64,000 nucleotides of DNA from Labrenzia sp. VG12 (GTDB lineage: Bacteria; Pseudomonadota; Alphaproteobacteria; Rhizobiales; Stappiaceae): positions 5,796,001 to 5,860,000 of the forward strand of contig NZ_CP022529.1 in assembly GCF_002237595.1 (NCBI RefSeq), read 5' to 3'. Both the position numbers and the translations under genes were made by a program. This document shows, in pieces, positions 16,972 to 26,206 of the stretch. Every line of letters begins with the position of its first letter. Position 1 is the first letter of the stretch. The notes beneath the pieces were generated by a model, which did no database searches, was not told the DNA's origin, and worked only from the letters and a program-made list of their open reading frames with translations.

Positions 16972-17892
16972 AACCGAGCCGGCTGTCGAGACCTGTGTTG
17001 CAATCAGCGTGGACGACACGGGGGAGCCGGCGAGATCGACGTCCCGTAGCGCGTCGAGGCCATCCTCAAGGTTGTTCCGGATGTTCTTGAGGTCTTTTCG
17101 CGCGTCCTTGTCGTCGTCTGCCAGCCGCTCAAGCGCATCGGCCAGTTGCTCCAGACCGGAAGCGATCTTGCCGAGATCTTCCTTGTCCTGCTTCAATCGC
17201 TCGCGCCGCGTGGTGGAATAAGTCTGTTCGGTTTCGAGTTGCGATTGCGTGTAGGAGGATATGGCTGCGCTCAGCTCCACCTGCCAACCGGGTTGTTTGT
17301 CGTCATCGTTGGCGGAAGCACTTTCTTCTGCGGAGGGGTCTGCAGGGCGATTGGGTGCGGAAACCGGCTCTGTTCTTCGATGCTCCTGATCTGTGCCTGA
17401 AGAGGTTGAACCGGCGCCGGTCACCGATGACGGAGTGGAGGAAACGGACGCGGTTGATTGCAGATTGCCGGAGGAAGCTGCAGACGTCAGACCCTCGGCT
17501 GAACTGCCCAGCTCCTTGGAAACGGACTTGAATTCCCGGGATAGCTGTTTCAGCTCCTTGAGCATGCGCTTGGCCTGCTCGGGGGTTGCAAATCGCAGCA
17601 GTTCCTTGAGCTGCTCGATGCGTTTTGCCATGAGCTCGATCTTCTGCTTGCGCATCGCATCTTGGCTGTCTTGTGCGGCGCGCTCGAGGCCGTTGCCGAG
17701 TTCAACGGACTCCTTGAACGTGTCAAACAGCGACCTGGCCTTGTCCTCGGCATCTTCCGCGCCTGATTTGGCAATGGCCTGAACCAGACTACCCGCTGCG
17801 GACAGTCTGGCGGAGGGTTTGGCAGAGCTGGTGCCAAATTGCACATTCCCCAAATGCCTTGCGGCCTGGGCGAGATTGCCGTTGATGCTCAT
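16942..17892 (-). CDS. Coiled-coil protein of unknown function
   Basis: I do not recognise this 316-residue protein. It begins MSINGNLAQAARHLGNVQ, then has a charged coiled-coil stretch (about residues 75-125, rich in K, E, L and Q). A serine/threonine-rich low-complexity linker follows (about 125-205), and then a second helical acidic and basic region with heptad-like LEQLADALERLADD. There is no signal peptide or membrane segment. The ending VSTAGSVSFRSTDIVI is unusual but in frame. Its 3' end overlaps the convergent deacetylase gene by 30 bases. A structural or flagellar/secretion-associated role is possible but not supported by specific motifs. Confidence 0.7.
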   Translation of the reverse strand: MSINGNLAQAARHLGNVQFGTSSAKPSARLSAAGSLVQAIAKSGAEDAEDKARSLFDTFKESVELGNGLERAAQDSQDAMRKQKIELMAKRIEQLKELLRFATPEQAKRMLKELKQLSREFKSVSKELGSSAEGLTSAASSGNLQSTASVSSTPSSVTGAGSTSSGTDQEHRRTEPVSAPNRPADPSAEESASANDDDKQPGWQVELSAAISSYTQSQLETEQTYSTTRRERLKQDKEDLGKIASGLEQLADALERLADDDKDARKDLKNIRNNLEDGLDALRDVDLAGSPVSSTLIATQVSTAGSVSFRSTDIVI

Positions 17893-18005
17893 GAGGTGTC
17901 TTTCAGGACCGAGACAGGTCCTGGCACTCTCGCTGAAACATGGTTAATGCAGTGTTAATTTTCCATCCCAGGTTGCTGTGCCGCCAACCTGTCAGGCATC
18001 TCACT

Positions 18006-18284
18006 TTAATCCCTGGGTTTGCCCATCGCCAGCAGGCGGGACAGGAGCCAGATCGGCACCACGACCATGGCGCCGATCACCAGGTAGTTGCCCAGCCGGC
18101 CGATGGCATGGAAGCCCATGTCCCAGAGCCGTTCGACAAAGGTTACGACCATGTCGATGAGGTCGAGCGGGTCGAGGTTCAGAGCCGACAGGATTATCCC
18201 GACCACGAAGGACAGAAAGACAAGCCTTAACAGGACCTGCGCGGGAGATCCTCCCAAGAAACGGCTCAGGCCTGTATCGGACAT
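18006..18284 (-). CDS. DUF6460-type small membrane protein
   Basis: This 92-residue protein begins MSDTGLSRFLGGSPAQVLLRL and has two hydrophobic membrane segments (about 16-36 and 64-84) around a short amphipathic part. The start motif and size match a conserved alphaproteobacterial family (DUF6460) of unknown function. I chose ATG 18284, with AGGAGC on the coding strand a few bases upstream. An in-frame upstream ATG at 18317 would add residues without conservation. Confidence 0.78.
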   Translation of the reverse strand: MSDTGLSRFLGGSPAQVLLRLVFLSFVVGIILSALNLDPLDLIDMVVTFVERLWDMGFHAIGRLGNYLVIGAMVVVPIWLLSRLLAMGKPRD

Positions 18285-18818
18285 GTCGGGCTCCTGAAAA
18301 TCGAGTGCTGGTCGCAATGAGAGTTAGGAAGTCTGACAGGAAATTGCAACGTGGCAGGCAAAGTAGAGGGCGCCGCGTCGCCTGAACCCCTGTCAATCAT
18401 ATCGATTAAATACATGTGGTGTCGTAAATCGCTAAATCCTGTTCGTGTTCCGCCAAAGACAAGACGGCTTTGCTGACGTATGCAAGAGGACAGGAAGTTG
18501 CAACCGGGCGTTGGCAAAGGACCCACTCTTGTTCGCGCCGGGTCTTCCTCAACCTGAAGTGAAAGACTGTCGTCAGGCCAGTGCGGAAGGTGGTCTGACA
18601 CCAAAAGACAAGCACATTTCAGGTCGCGCCTGCGATATGAGTTTCGGATTGCACCTCACCGTTCCTGCATCCGGAAGCAAGCGGCGCCGGGTAGATCAGT
18701 CGAAGGGAGTTTCGACGCGTTCTGCTCGCCACAGACGTTACTGGCACGGCGGTGGCATAGCCCGAAGCCATCACCGTGCCAAAATTCTCCCAATGTTTCG
18801 TGGACCCCACTGAAGTGG
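18285..18818. other. 534-base gap without a convincing gene
   Basis: This stretch separates the DUF6460 gene from the AraC regulator. Several frames of 60-120 codons exist, but none shows a family motif or a good start. An AT-rich patch around 18395-18440 may hold the DUF6460 promoter. A small inverted repeat (CCACT-GA-AGTGG, 18807-18818) lies right after the AraC stop and could help termination. I see no RNA gene. Confidence 0.5.
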
Positions 18819-19892
18819 CTACTCTGCAGCCTCTGAGCCGCCTCGCGGTGTTTTGGGCAAGGGCAGGCGACGCGGGCTTCTGAGAGCCGACCGCTCACGC
18901 ACTTTTTTCGGCGGGACGCCGAACCAGGATTTTACCGCGCGCGAAAACGTGCTCAGTTCCGAAAATCCGAGAAGATAGGCAATCTCCTTCATGGGCAGTT
19001 CGGTTCCCCGCAGATATCTTTCGGCGGCCGATCGGCGAATTTCCTCGCTGAGCTTGCGAAAACTGGTGCCTTCCTTCTCCAGAAGGCGTTGCACGGCACG
19101 TTGCGACATACCGAGTTTGGCGGCAACCTGCGGAAGCGAGTTTGCACCGTTCGACAGGTTCGAAGCGACCTCGTTGGCAATGCGCGACAGAGGCGCTTCC
19201 ATCTGGCCGAACTGTTCAAGTTCGCCCATCGCGGATTTCAGGATGATGTCGTAGAGATGCGCATCGTTGCGGCGCAAAGGACGGGCCAGCAGCGCGCTGG
19301 GGATCAGGATCCTGTTGTGGGAGGCCCCGAATTTCAGTCGGCCCTGATATTTCTTCTGAAAATTTGATGTGGAGGTGGGGGCCGAGGTCGCCAGTTCGAT
19401 CAGGATGGGCGGGACCTTCATGTCCAGCGCGTGCTCAAGCTGCTGCGTCGCCCAGCCGATGCGGCCAAACATGTTTTGGCGCCATTCCCCGCGGCCCTCA
19501 AGGATCGGCCATTCCACATAGCCGCCTGTGTCATTCTCTTCAAAAATCATGCGGTAGGCATTGGTCCGGATAGGCAGGAACTTGACCCAGGCCTGACACG
19601 CTTCTCTTAACGTTGGCGCACAGGCGAACAGATAGTCGAATATGGAAAAACAGCCGATATCGACGGTGTTGAACAGGTCGAACATAACGGCGTCATCGCC
19701 AAGAACCTCCGCGATATGTTCAAAAACGGCGTGCCAAGCTGTGATCGAAACGGTGCCCTGCGGATCGTCCAGGCTCTCAAGGTCGAAATTATACCGTCTG
19801 GCCATATCAGGCCAATCCAGATTGGCATCTGAACAAATGTCGCGCAACACCCGGAACACGTCCGAGCGCGCCCATTCGCCTTCAAGCGACAT
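18819..19892 (-). CDS. AraC-family transcriptional regulator (OruR/ArgR-like type)
   Basis: This 357-residue regulator has an N-terminal ligand-binding domain of the Arabinose_bd type (about residues 20-205; WHAVFEHIAEVLGDDAVMFD) and a C-terminal double helix-turn-helix (about 235-335). The second HTH carries the AraC signature MKEIAYLLGFSELSTFSRAVKSWFG. Regulators of this kind often respond to amino acids, acyl compounds or hydroxylated acids. It lies downstream of, and on the same strand as, the acyl-CoA degradation operon. A hairpin separates them, so co-transcription is unlikely and a role in fat use is only a guess. Confidence 0.9.
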   Translation of the reverse strand: MSLEGEWARSDVFRVLRDICSDANLDWPDMARRYNFDLESLDDPQGTVSITAWHAVFEHIAEVLGDDAVMFDLFNTVDIGCFSIFDYLFACAPTLREACQAWVKFLPIRTNAYRMIFEENDTGGYVEWPILEGRGEWRQNMFGRIGWATQQLEHALDMKVPPILIELATSAPTSTSNFQKKYQGRLKFGASHNRILIPSALLARPLRRNDAHLYDIILKSAMGELEQFGQMEAPLSRIANEVASNLSNGANSLPQVAAKLGMSQRAVQRLLEKEGTSFRKLSEEIRRSAAERYLRGTELPMKEIAYLLGFSELSTFSRAVKSWFGVPPKKVRERSALRSPRRLPLPKTPRGGSEAAE

Positions 19893-20007
19893 GCCTATCT
19901 CCAGCCGGCCCGTGCACAGTTCTTCAGCAGACTGTGCATGACCGGACGCCGCGGATCAAGTTTTGTCGCCTTTTGCTAACAATTATGTCGTTGGTATTAG
20001 GTAAAAG

Positions 20008-20042
20008 TGGCAATACCGCTTCAACTTTAGGCGGTATTGCCA
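20008..20042 (-). terminator. Hairpin terminator after the acyl-CoA degradation operon
   Basis: This is a perfect 12-bp inverted repeat (TGGCAATACCGC / GCGGTATTGCCA) with an 11-base loop, beginning 8 bases past the FadJ-like stop. On the coding strand it is followed by CTTTTACC, a short T-rich tail, supporting Rho-independent termination. Confidence 0.75.
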
Positions 20043-20049
20043 GCGTGCA

Positions 20050-22260
20050 TCAGGCCGCGTCCTTGACCTTTTCTTCTGCCTTTGGCGGGAATTTGCCGTA
20101 GAAGGTGGCGTTCTCCTTTGCCATTTCGCGCAGCAGCTTGTTGGGCTTGAAGCGCGGGCCCCATTTGCGCGTGAACTTCTTGCAAAGTTCCACAAAGGCA
20201 GGTGTGCCCATCATGTCAATGTAGCTGAGCGTGCCGCCCGAATAGGGGGCAAAGCCGAAGCCCAGGATCGAGCCGACATCAGCCTCGCGAACATCGGTCA
20301 GGCACTTCTCCTCAAAGATGCGGGCGGTTTCGAGCGCCTGCATCACCAGGAGGCGCTGCTTGAGTTCCTCGATATTGAAGCTGTCGGCGGATTTCGGCTG
20401 ACCGACGACGTCCGGAATGCCGGGCCACAAGCTCTTGTCCCGGCCCTTGTAGTCGTAAAAGCCCTTGCCGTTCTTGCGGCCGAAGCGTTCCTGCTTGACC
20501 ACCATCTCTTCCAGGATGTTGTCGAGCGGGCCTTCCACATACTTGACGCCGAGATCCTTGCGGGTCGCCGAGACGATTTTCCAGGCCAGATCCAGCGCGA
20601 CTTCGTCACCGAGCGACAGCGGGCCGACCGGCATGCCGGCCATCTTGCCGGCATTCTCGATCATCGCGGCCGGCACACCATCCGCCAGCATCATCAGGCC
20701 TTCGCGGATATAGGTCATGACAACACGCGACGTGTAGAAGCCGCGGCTGTCATTGACCACGATCGGCGTTTTCTTGATGGCCTTGATATAGTCGAGAGCC
20801 ATGGCGAGTGCCCGATCAGAGGTGCGCTTGCCGAGGATCACTTCCACCAGCATCATCTTGTCGACCGGCGAGAAGAAGTGAATGCCGATGAAGTTCTTCG
20901 GCCGCTTGGAGGCCTGGGCCAGCGAGGTGATCGGCAGGGTCGAGGTGTTGGAGGCAAAGATCGCGCGGGATTTCATCACGGCTTCCGCCTGCTCCGTGAC
21001 GGTTTTCTTGATCTCGCGGTCTTCGAACACGGCCTCGATCACCAGGTCACAATCCGCCAGGGCCTCATAGTCGGTGGTCGCATTGATCCTGGAGAGCAGT
21101 TTGTCCTTCTGCTCTTCCGTGGCCCGGCCGCGTTTGATCGCCTTGGTGATCAGCTCTTCGGTATGGGCCTTGCCCTTGTCGGCGGCTTCCTGGCTGCGGT
21201 CGATCAGCACGACATCGATGCCAGCCTGAGCCGTCACATAGGCAATGCCTGCGCCCATGAAGCCGGCGCCGAGAATGCCGACCTTCTTGATCTTGTTCGG
21301 CCGCTGGTCGACCGGACGGCGGGCCAGCTTGTTGAGTTCCTGCATGGAGACAAAAAGGGAGCGGATCATGCTGGCCGCTTCCGGGGTCTGCAGCACCTTG
21401 GCGAAGTAGCGGCTTTCCACCTGAAGGGCGAGATCCATCGGCAGCTGCAGGCCCTCGACCACCGAATGCAAGAGGTAGCGCGCGCCCGGGTAGTTGTCGA
21501 AGGTCTCGCGGCGGTAGATGGCGTTGGCCGCCGGCCAGAACTGGAAGCCTGCCGGGGAATAGACCTTGCCGTTGGGCAGCTTGTAGCCCTTCTTGTCCCA
21601 GTCCTTGACCGGATCGAGACCCGCCTTCAGCATTTTCTTGGCACTTGCGACCAGTTTCTTGGTGCCGGTGACTTCGTCGACCAGCTTCATCTGCTTTGCC
21701 TGTGGCGCACGCAGGGTGCGTCCCTGCAGCAGGAACTGCATGCCCTGCTGGCCGTCGGTCATGCGCATGACGCGCTGGGTGCCGCCGGCGCCCGGGAAGA
21801 GGCCGACTTTCACTTCCGGCAGGCCCATCTTCAGGCCTTCGTCGACCACGCGGCCGTGACACGCAAGCGCCAGCTCGGTGCCGCCGCCCATGCAGGTTCC
21901 GGCAACGGCGGCAACAAACGGTTTGCCGCAGGTTTCCAGCTTGCGATAGACCAGCGACAGTTTGCGGGAGCCTTCAAACAGCGCCTTGGCGGCTGCTTCC
22001 GGGTCGTTGCCACGCTTGACGTGGAAGTCCTTCAGCAGGCCTTCCAGCATGGTCAGGTCCGCGCCGCCGGAAAAGGCGGCCTTGCCGGAGGCAATCACGG
22101 CACCCTTGATGGCCTCGTCGCCCGCGATCTGGTCGACCAGCGCGTCGAGTTCATCCATCACGGAAAGATCGATGACGTTCATCGACTTTTCCGGCATGTC
22201 CCAGGTGATCAGGGCGAAACCGTCCTCGTCGGTTTCAATGGTAAAGTTCTTGTAGCTCAT
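20050..22260 (-). CDS. fadJ: Fatty acid oxidation complex alpha subunit (enoyl-CoA hydratase / 3-hydroxyacyl-CoA dehydrogenase)
   Basis: This 736-residue bifunctional beta-oxidation enzyme hydrates enoyl-CoA and then oxidises the 3-hydroxyacyl-CoA with NAD+. Residues about 1-190 form the crotonase domain (oxyanion-hole segments ASGKAAFSGGADL and GTCMGGGTELALA, then PGAGGTQRV). A NAD-binding domain starts near 328 (VGILGAGFMGAGIAYV), with the catalytic SNTSTLPI and GIHFFSPVDKM segments, and C-terminal dehydrogenase domains finish the protein. It is the last gene of the operon with thiolase, GST and acyl-CoA dehydrogenase. FadB/FadJ assignment is by architecture; substrate range is unknown. Confidence 0.94.
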   Translation of the reverse strand: MSYKNFTIETDEDGFALITWDMPEKSMNVIDLSVMDELDALVDQIAGDEAIKGAVIASGKAAFSGGADLTMLEGLLKDFHVKRGNDPEAAAKALFEGSRKLSLVYRKLETCGKPFVAAVAGTCMGGGTELALACHGRVVDEGLKMGLPEVKVGLFPGAGGTQRVMRMTDGQQGMQFLLQGRTLRAPQAKQMKLVDEVTGTKKLVASAKKMLKAGLDPVKDWDKKGYKLPNGKVYSPAGFQFWPAANAIYRRETFDNYPGARYLLHSVVEGLQLPMDLALQVESRYFAKVLQTPEAASMIRSLFVSMQELNKLARRPVDQRPNKIKKVGILGAGFMGAGIAYVTAQAGIDVVLIDRSQEAADKGKAHTEELITKAIKRGRATEEQKDKLLSRINATTDYEALADCDLVIEAVFEDREIKKTVTEQAEAVMKSRAIFASNTSTLPITSLAQASKRPKNFIGIHFFSPVDKMMLVEVILGKRTSDRALAMALDYIKAIKKTPIVVNDSRGFYTSRVVMTYIREGLMMLADGVPAAMIENAGKMAGMPVGPLSLGDEVALDLAWKIVSATRKDLGVKYVEGPLDNILEEMVVKQERFGRKNGKGFYDYKGRDKSLWPGIPDVVGQPKSADSFNIEELKQRLLVMQALETARIFEEKCLTDVREADVGSILGFGFAPYSGGTLSYIDMMGTPAFVELCKKFTRKWGPRFKPNKLLREMAKENATFYGKFPPKAEEKVKDAA

Positions 22261-22423
22261 CTCAAATATCCTCCTCGGATCACGCGTCGACCGGCCGGAG
22301 AAAGGAGCGCTTCCGCGCTGCCTCCGGAATACCGTTCACGACGCCGCTTCCGGTGTGTTTGGTCTCGGCAGGAGCGGTCACCGTCACGCAGGGTCTGGTC
22401 CTGGTGAGGGGCTGTGCCATTGC

Positions 22424-23632
22424 TCAGACCCGCTCGATGATCGTTGCGGTTCCCATCCCGGCACCAATGCAAAGGGTCACCAATGCGGTGTTGAGATCGC
22501 GGCGCTCCAGTTCGTCGAGCACGGTGCCGAGGATCATGGCGCCAGTTGCTCCCAGCGGGTGGCCGAGTGCAATCGCGCCGCCGTTGACATTGACGGTTTC
22601 GGGATCGAGATCGAAAGCCTGCTGGTAGCGCAAGACGACGGAGGCAAAAGCTTCGTTGATCTCGATGAGGTCGAGATCCTTCATTTCCATCTTGGCGTTT
22701 TTCAGAAGCTTCTCGGTAACGTCCACCGGTCCGGTGAGCATCAGGGCCGGTTCGGAACCGATATTGGCAAAGGCCTTGATGCGCGCGCGTGGCTTCAGCC
22801 CGGAGGAGCGGCCCGCGGTGCTGGAGCCGATCAGGATGGCGGCAGCGCCATCGACGATGCCGGAGGAATTGCCCGCGTGATGGACGTGCTTGATGGCCTC
22901 GACTTCCGGATGGGCCTGGATGCCGACCGCGTCGAAACCGCCCATGGAGCCCATCATCTCGAACGAAGGGTTGAGCGAGGCAAGTGACTGCATGTCGGTG
23001 TCCGGCCGCATGTGCTCATCCTTCGCGAGGATGGTGATGCCGTTGATGTCCTTCACAGGCACCACGGATTTGGCGAACCGGCCGTCTTCCCAGGACTTGC
23101 CGGCACGCTTCTGGCTTTCCACCGCGTAGGCGTCGCAGTCGTCGCGGCTGAAGCCGTATTTGGTGGCAATCAGGTCAGCCGAGACACCCTGCGGCATGAA
23201 ATAGGAGGGGATGGCAACCTGAGGCTCGATCGGCCAGGCACCGCCCGACGCGCCGAGGCCGACGCGGCTCATGCTTTCCACGCCGCCGGCAACGACGAGC
23301 TTGTGCTGGCCGGACATGACCTGCGCCGCCCCCATGTTGACGGCGTCGAGACCGGAGGCGCAAAAGCGGTTGATCTGCATGCCCGGAACCGACGTGTCGT
23401 AATCCGCCGCGAAGACTGCCGCGCGGGCAATGTCACCACCGGCTTCACCGACCGGGTCGACGCAGCCCAGCACGACATCGTCGACCCGGGCCGTATCCAG
23501 CCCGTTGCGGTCGCGGATGGCTTCCAGCGCTGTCGCGGCAAGCCGGACGGCGGGCACTTCGTGCAGGGCGCCGTCCTTCTTGCCTCGTCCGCGCGGCGTG
23601 CGCACGTGATCGTAGATATAGGCTTCGGGCAT
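22424..23632 (-). CDS. fadA: Acetyl-CoA C-acyltransferase (thiolase)
   Basis: This 402-residue thiolase cleaves 3-ketoacyl-CoA to acetyl-CoA and a shortened acyl-CoA. The acyl-carrying Cys91 sits in NRFCASGLDAVN, the catalytic histidine in GHPLGATGA and the second cysteine in LCIGAGMG; NEAFAS is also present. It lies 24 bases after the GST gene and 163 bases before the FadJ-like gene on the same strand. With FadJ it would form the two-subunit trifunctional-type complex. The biosynthetic (PhaA-like) alternative is less likely given this setting. Confidence 0.94.
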   Translation of the reverse strand: MPEAYIYDHVRTPRGRGKKDGALHEVPAVRLAATALEAIRDRNGLDTARVDDVVLGCVDPVGEAGGDIARAAVFAADYDTSVPGMQINRFCASGLDAVNMGAAQVMSGQHKLVVAGGVESMSRVGLGASGGAWPIEPQVAIPSYFMPQGVSADLIATKYGFSRDDCDAYAVESQKRAGKSWEDGRFAKSVVPVKDINGITILAKDEHMRPDTDMQSLASLNPSFEMMGSMGGFDAVGIQAHPEVEAIKHVHHAGNSSGIVDGAAAILIGSSTAGRSSGLKPRARIKAFANIGSEPALMLTGPVDVTEKLLKNAKMEMKDLDLIEINEAFASVVLRYQQAFDLDPETVNVNGGAIALGHPLGATGAMILGTVLDELERRDLNTALVTLCIGAGMGTATIIERV

Positions 23633-23656
23633 CAGATCCTCCTCTAGGGTCTGTCC

Positions 23657-24295
23657 TCAGTTTGTCTCCGGCATCGGATGGCCGGGCATGAGGTCATAAG
23701 GGTGTTTCCAGCCGGGCAGGGCCTTGATGCGGTCCAGCCAGGCAATGACATTGGGGTAGGGCGCAAAGTCGATGCCGGTTTCGTCCCGGACATAGAGATA
23801 GCCACACAGGGAAAAATCGGCGGTCGTCGGCTTGGCACCAATGGCGAATTCCGAGTTGGCAAAATGCTTGTCCAGGATGGCGAGCGCGGATTGGGCGCGT
23901 CCATCCAGGAATTTGGTGACCTCGGTTTCACCGGTCCTGATCAGCGTTCGCATGAACCGGAGCGGGCCGATCATGCCGGAGACCTTCTGGTTGTCGAAGA
24001 TCGTCCAGCGCAGCACTTCGCGGCGTTCCTCATCCGTGTCCCAGCCGAACCGGCCGAACTTCTCGACCAGGTAGTCCATGATCACGGCGGACTGGGTCAG
24101 AAGCTTGCCGCGGTGGTCCAGCACCGGCACTTCACCCATTTCGTTCAGGGTCGAGCGGAATTCCTCCGTCCGGGTCTCTCCATTGAAGAAGTCGACCCAT
24201 TCAGGTTTCCAGTCGGCGCCACACAGTTCCAGCATCAGGGCCACCTTGTAGGAGTGACCGGACTGGGCCATGCAGTGAAGAACGTAATCAGCCAT
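23657..24295 (-). CDS. Glutathione S-transferase-family protein
   Basis: This 212-residue protein has an N-terminal thioredoxin-like domain (about 1-78; YVLHCMAQSGHSYKVALMLEL, with VPVLDHRGKLLTQSAVIMDYL, where the SA/ES glutathione contact normally lies) and a C-terminal helical domain (about 88-200). I chose ATG 24295, preceded by AGGGAGAA; the upstream ATG at 24316 adds seven residues. It is embedded between acyl-CoA dehydrogenase and thiolase in one operon, suggesting detoxification of a reactive intermediate or glutathione-dependent isomerisation, but no substrate can be named. Confidence 0.87.
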   Translation of the reverse strand: MADYVLHCMAQSGHSYKVALMLELCGADWKPEWVDFFNGETRTEEFRSTLNEMGEVPVLDHRGKLLTQSAVIMDYLVEKFGRFGWDTDEERREVLRWTIFDNQKVSGMIGPLRFMRTLIRTGETEVTKFLDGRAQSALAILDKHFANSEFAIGAKPTTADFSLCGYLYVRDETGIDFAPYPNVIAWLDRIKALPGWKHPYDLMPGHPMPETN

Positions 24296-24409
24296 AACGT
24301 GTTTTCTCCCTGGCAAATTGAATCGGACGTGAGATTAACCGGATTGGATCCAATTTGCTTGGGTGAATTTCCGGCCCGGGCACACGAAACGTTGACCGGG
24401 CCGTTGGGG

Positions 24410-26206
24410 TCAGAATGCCTCGGCGCCGAGCGACATCATCGTGTCCGAACCGCTCGAGATCCGGGCAAGATGGGCTGCGGTTTCCGGCATGGTGCGTTCC
24501 ATGAAGAACGTGCCGAAGGCCAGCTTGTTCTCCAGCCACTCGGCCTTGTCGCCGGCGCCGGTTGCCAGCTTCTCCTTGATGGTCTTGGCCATCAGCGTCC
24601 ACATGTAACCAAGCGCGACCAGGCCAAAGAGATGCATGTAGTCGGTTGAGCCGGCCCCGGCATTGTCCGGGTTCTTCATGGCATTGTTCATGAACCACAT
24701 GGTGGCGGCCTGGAGATCGTCGGCCCCTTTCTTCAGCGGGCCGGTAAAGGCGGCAAGGTCTTCGTTGTCCTTGTTTTCCTTCAGGAAAGTGTTGACCTCG
24801 TTGAAGAAACTCATGACAGCGCGGCCGCCATTGGCCGGCAACTTGCGGCCCACCAGATCCAGCGCCTGAATGCCGTTGGCGCCTTCATAGATCATGGCGA
24901 TACGAGCATCGCGCACGAACTGCTCCATGCCCCATTCGCCGATATAGCCGTGTCCGCCATACATCTGCTGAGCATTGACCGCGTTGGCAAACCCGGTGTC
25001 GGTCAGGACACCCTTCAGGACCGGCGTCATCAGGCCCATCATGTCATCGGAGAACTGGCGGGACTTCTCGTCGTCGGACCGGTGGGAGACATCGCCATGG
25101 AGCGCAGTCCACATGACAAGCGCCCGTGCCGCTTCGTTGAAGGCACGGATCGACATCAGCGTGCGGCGGACATCCGGGTGCACGATGATCGGGTCGGCGG
25201 GCTTGTCCGCGTTTTTCGGCCCGGTGAGCGAACGGCCCTGAAGCCGGTCCTTGGCGTAGGTGACCGCGTTCTGATAGGCGACTTCCGACTGGGAAAGACC
25301 CTGCACGGCAACACCGAGGCGGGCTTCGTTCATCATGATGAACATGGCCTTGAGGCCCTTGTTCTCCTCGCCGACCAGCCAGCCGGTGGCGTCGTCATAG
25401 TTCATCACGCAGGTGGCATTGCCGTGAATGCCCATCTTGTGCTCGATGGAGCCGCAGGAAACGCCGTTGTTGTCACCAACAGAGCCGTCATCGGCGATCT
25501 GGTTGCGCGGCACAACAAAGAGCGAGATGCCCTTGACCCCGTCCGGTGCACCTTCGATCCGGGCCAGAACCAGGTGGATGATGTTCTCCGCCATGTCGTG
25601 TTCACCGGCGGAAATGAAGATCTTGGTGCCGGTAATCTTGTAGGAGCCGTCGGCTTGCGGGACCGCCTTGGTCCGGATCAGGCCGAGATCCGTGCCGCAA
25701 TGCGGTTCGGTCAGGTTCATGGTGCCGGTCCAGGTGCCGGCGATCATGTTCGGCAGGTATTTCTGCTTTTGATCATCCGTCCCGTGGATGGTCAGCGCGG
25801 CAACGGCGCCTGCCGTCAGACCCGGATACATGGAAAACGCCATGTTGGCCGAGGAGGCATATTCATTGAAGATGGTGGCCAGCGTATGCGGCAGGCCCTG
25901 GCCGCCATAGTCGGGATCGGCCGACAGCGTGCCCCAGCCGTTTTCGCAGAACGCCTTGTAGGCTTCGTTGAACCCTTTGGGTGTCGTCACCGTGCCGTCA
26001 TCGTTGCGGGTGCAGCCTTCCTGGTCGCCGGTCTGGTTCAGCGGCTGCAGCATTTCCTCGGCAAATTTGCCGCCTTCACGCAGGATCGCTTCCACAAGGT
26101 CGAGCGGGGCATCCGCAAAACCGGGAAGGTTCGAGTAGCGTTCGTAACCAAATACATCTTTCAGGAGAAAAAGCGTGTCATCGACGGGCGCGGAATAGCT
26201 CGGCAT
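24410..26206 (-). CDS. Acyl-CoA dehydrogenase (DmdC/FadE-like, three-domain form)
   Basis: This 598-residue flavoenzyme oxidises acyl-CoA to enoyl-CoA. It starts with the short AcylCoA_DH_N motif (PSYSAPVDDTLFLLKDVFGYE), followed by the usual N-terminal, middle (TEPHCGTDLGL) and FAD/C-terminal domains with the catalytic base in YEGANGIQALDL, and an extra C-terminal Acetyl-CoA-dehydrogenase-like region. This build is shared by DmdC (methylmercaptopropionyl-CoA dehydrogenase of DMSP demethylation) and by fatty-acid enzymes, so the substrate is open. I chose ATG 26206 with GGGAGGA upstream. It is first in the operon, behind a MerR-type palindrome. Confidence 0.92.
   Translation of the reverse strand: MPSYSAPVDDTLFLLKDVFGYERYSNLPGFADAPLDLVEAILREGGKFAEEMLQPLNQTGDQEGCTRNDDGTVTTPKGFNEAYKAFCENGWGTLSADPDYGGQGLPHTLATIFNEYASSANMAFSMYPGLTAGAVAALTIHGTDDQKQKYLPNMIAGTWTGTMNLTEPHCGTDLGLIRTKAVPQADGSYKITGTKIFISAGEHDMAENIIHLVLARIEGAPDGVKGISLFVVPRNQIADDGSVGDNNGVSCGSIEHKMGIHGNATCVMNYDDATGWLVGEENKGLKAMFIMMNEARLGVAVQGLSQSEVAYQNAVTYAKDRLQGRSLTGPKNADKPADPIIVHPDVRRTLMSIRAFNEAARALVMWTALHGDVSHRSDDEKSRQFSDDMMGLMTPVLKGVLTDTGFANAVNAQQMYGGHGYIGEWGMEQFVRDARIAMIYEGANGIQALDLVGRKLPANGGRAVMSFFNEVNTFLKENKDNEDLAAFTGPLKKGADDLQAATMWFMNNAMKNPDNAGAGSTDYMHLFGLVALGYMWTLMAKTIKEKLATGAGDKAEWLENKLAFGTFFMERTMPETAAHLARISSGSDTMMSLGAEAF

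Noticed and set aside
18445..18813. Plus-strand frame of 122 codons in the gap before the AraC gene
   Set aside because: Composition and start are poor and no motif is seen.
20878..22407. Long plus-strand frame (about 509 codons) opposite the FadJ-like gene
   Set aside because: It is the antisense shadow of a clear multi-motif enzyme gene, with no domain or start of its own.
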